From Shewanella sp. (GTDB lineage Bacteria > Pseudomonadota > Gammaproteobacteria > Enterobacterales > Shewanellaceae), in assembly GCA_004195335.1 (NCBI GenBank), contig SDWK01000479.1, forward strand, positions 1 through 7,074: a DNA stretch of 7,074 nt, written 5' to 3'. Shown one piece after another: positions 6,289 to 7,074 of the stretch (within the stretch, counting starts at the first letter, position 1; each line of letters begins with the position of its first letter). The notes beneath the pieces are model-generated. The model made no database searches and was not told the DNA's origin. It saw nothing but the letters and a program-made list of their open reading frames with translations. The translations under genes were made by a program, and so were the position numbers.

Positions 6289-7074
6289 CTTGTTTATGCC
6301 TTTTCATACCGTCACCTTCAATATCACTCTTACTCTTACTGAAACTAGGGATATCAGGGCTCAAGCAGTGGCCCGCACTCTCATCTTGAGCGTTCTCACT
6401 ATGAGAGTAGCCATAGAAATAACTGATCTGCGGATTGCCATGTTGAGGATGAGGCTGTGTACTGCAGCACACACCAAATACGTCGCTGATGCGTTCCTCT
6501 GTTAGCACTGACTTCGGCGCCCCATGCGCGATACCGCGACCATCATCGAGCAGTAATATCTGATCGCACATGGCACTGGCCAAATTAAGATCATGAATGG
6601 AGGTGATCACCGAAATCCCAATGGTACGCAACAGCTCCATTATCTGGATCTGATAACGAATATCTAAATGGTTGGTCGGTTCATCCAAAATAAGCAGCTT
6701 AGGTTGCTGTACTATCGCCCTGGCAATGAGTGCACGCTGCTTTTCGCCACCGGAAAGGTGTTCATAAACCTGACCAGCCTTATGAGTTAATCCCACCTTA
6801 TCTAACGCATCGGCAACGAGTCGTCTATCCGCCGAAGTCGTGAGATCGAATGGTCCCTTATGAGGCGTTAAACCGATGGCAACCAGTTGCTCCGTGGTCA
6901 ACTCAAAGTGATGAGGCGTGTCTTGCAACACCACAGCAACCTGTCTGGCAAACTCTTTGGCTGAGAACTGTGAAATATTGTGTCCAAATAGGCTAATCGA
7001 GCCGCTATCGGGTTTAATATAACGATATAAGCACCGCAGCAGACTGGATTTCCCCGCCCCATTTGGCCCAATGA
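6278..7074 (-). CDS. btuD: ABC transporter ATP-binding protein, BtuD/FecE type (5' end beyond the window)
   Basis: The frame stays open to the right edge, so this is a 3'-partial view of 264 residues, lacking roughly 30 N-terminal ones. The GTG at 6934 is an internal codon, because the Walker A sequence GPNGAGKSSLL (visible residues 2-12) lies upstream of it in frame. Next come the Q-loop VVLQD (47-51), signature LSGGEKQR (106-113), Walker B LLILDEP (126-132) and switch histidine in SIHDLN (158-163). DVFGV...HPQHGNPQISYFY is the usual end of this subfamily. It would power the permease encoded immediately downstream. A further 44 polar residues (about 221-264, GYSHSENAQ to KRHKQDED) extend past the normal end and run 11 nt into btuC, so the tail also carries the btuC ribosome-binding region. 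Specificity for B12 is inferred from context. Confidence 0.92.
   Translation of the reverse strand, partial: IGPNGAGKSSLLRCLYRYIKPDSGSISLFGHNISQFSAKEFARQVAVVLQDTPHHFELTTEQLVAIGLTPHKGPFDLTTSADRRLVADALDKVGLTHKAGQVYEHLSGGEKQRALIARAIVQQPKLLILDEPTNHLDIRYQIQIMELLRTIGISVITSIHDLNLASAMCDQILLLDDGRGIAHGAPKSVLTEERISDVFGVCCSTQPHPQHGNPQISYFYGYSHSENAQDESAGHCLSPDIPSFSKSKSDIEGDGMKRHKQDED

Noticed and set aside
6278..6934. GTG at 6934 as the start of the ABC ATPase
   Set aside because: The Walker A motif is in frame upstream (about 7036-7068), so the gene begins beyond the window edge.

Overview
The window looks like the chromosome of a gammaproteobacterium, most likely Shewanella or a close relative. This rests on moderate GC content, gammaproteobacterial-type cobalamin proteins in a btuD-btuC-cobT-cobS-cobU-cobQ order, and GTAG-type REP palindromes in every true intergenic gap. 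The genus is an inference from gene order and repeat type, not a database match.

Right to left on the minus strand, six genes form a probable B12 uptake and assembly operon. An ABC ATPase (btuD-like, 5' end cut by the window edge at 7074) overlaps a FecCD/BtuC-type permease (5176-6288). Then come cobT (4000-5028), cobS (3162-3941), cobU (2566-3165, 4-nt ATGA overlap with cobS) and cobQ/cbiP (795-2456). Together they would import corrinoids across the inner membrane, amidate the corrin ring (CobQ), activate adenosylcobinamide with GTP (CobU), make alpha-ribazole phosphate (CobT) and join the two halves at the membrane (CobS). The periplasmic binding protein BtuF, the aminopropanol-attaching enzyme CbiB/CobD, the adenosyltransferase and any cobalamin riboswitch are not in the window. 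A riboswitch or promoter would be expected beyond the right edge.

The left 700 bases hold a plus-strand gene that converges on cobQ. Its visible body (131-694) encodes a membrane-proximal segment, two TPR-like helical hairpins with two cysteines, and a Pro/Gln-rich tail. The reading frame upstream of it, open from the window edge to 179, ends in a basic stretch just before a run of seven T. That run lies in exact phase for a -1 slip (T TTT TTT, 110-116) into the body frame. The two parts together resemble a ToxR/CadC-like membrane-anchored regulator, either broken by a one-base deletion or joined by frameshifting.

The main non-coding structure is a family of six same-orientation REP elements (one partial). 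They lie just downstream of btuC, cobT, cobU (three in tandem) and cobQ, and two of them are flanked by degenerate 7-bp tandem repeats (consensus CTCGTAG). The REP-type sequences touch or contain the stop codons of cobU and cobQ. No gene-free stretch exceeds 300 bases. I found no RNA genes, CRISPR arrays or insertion sequences.
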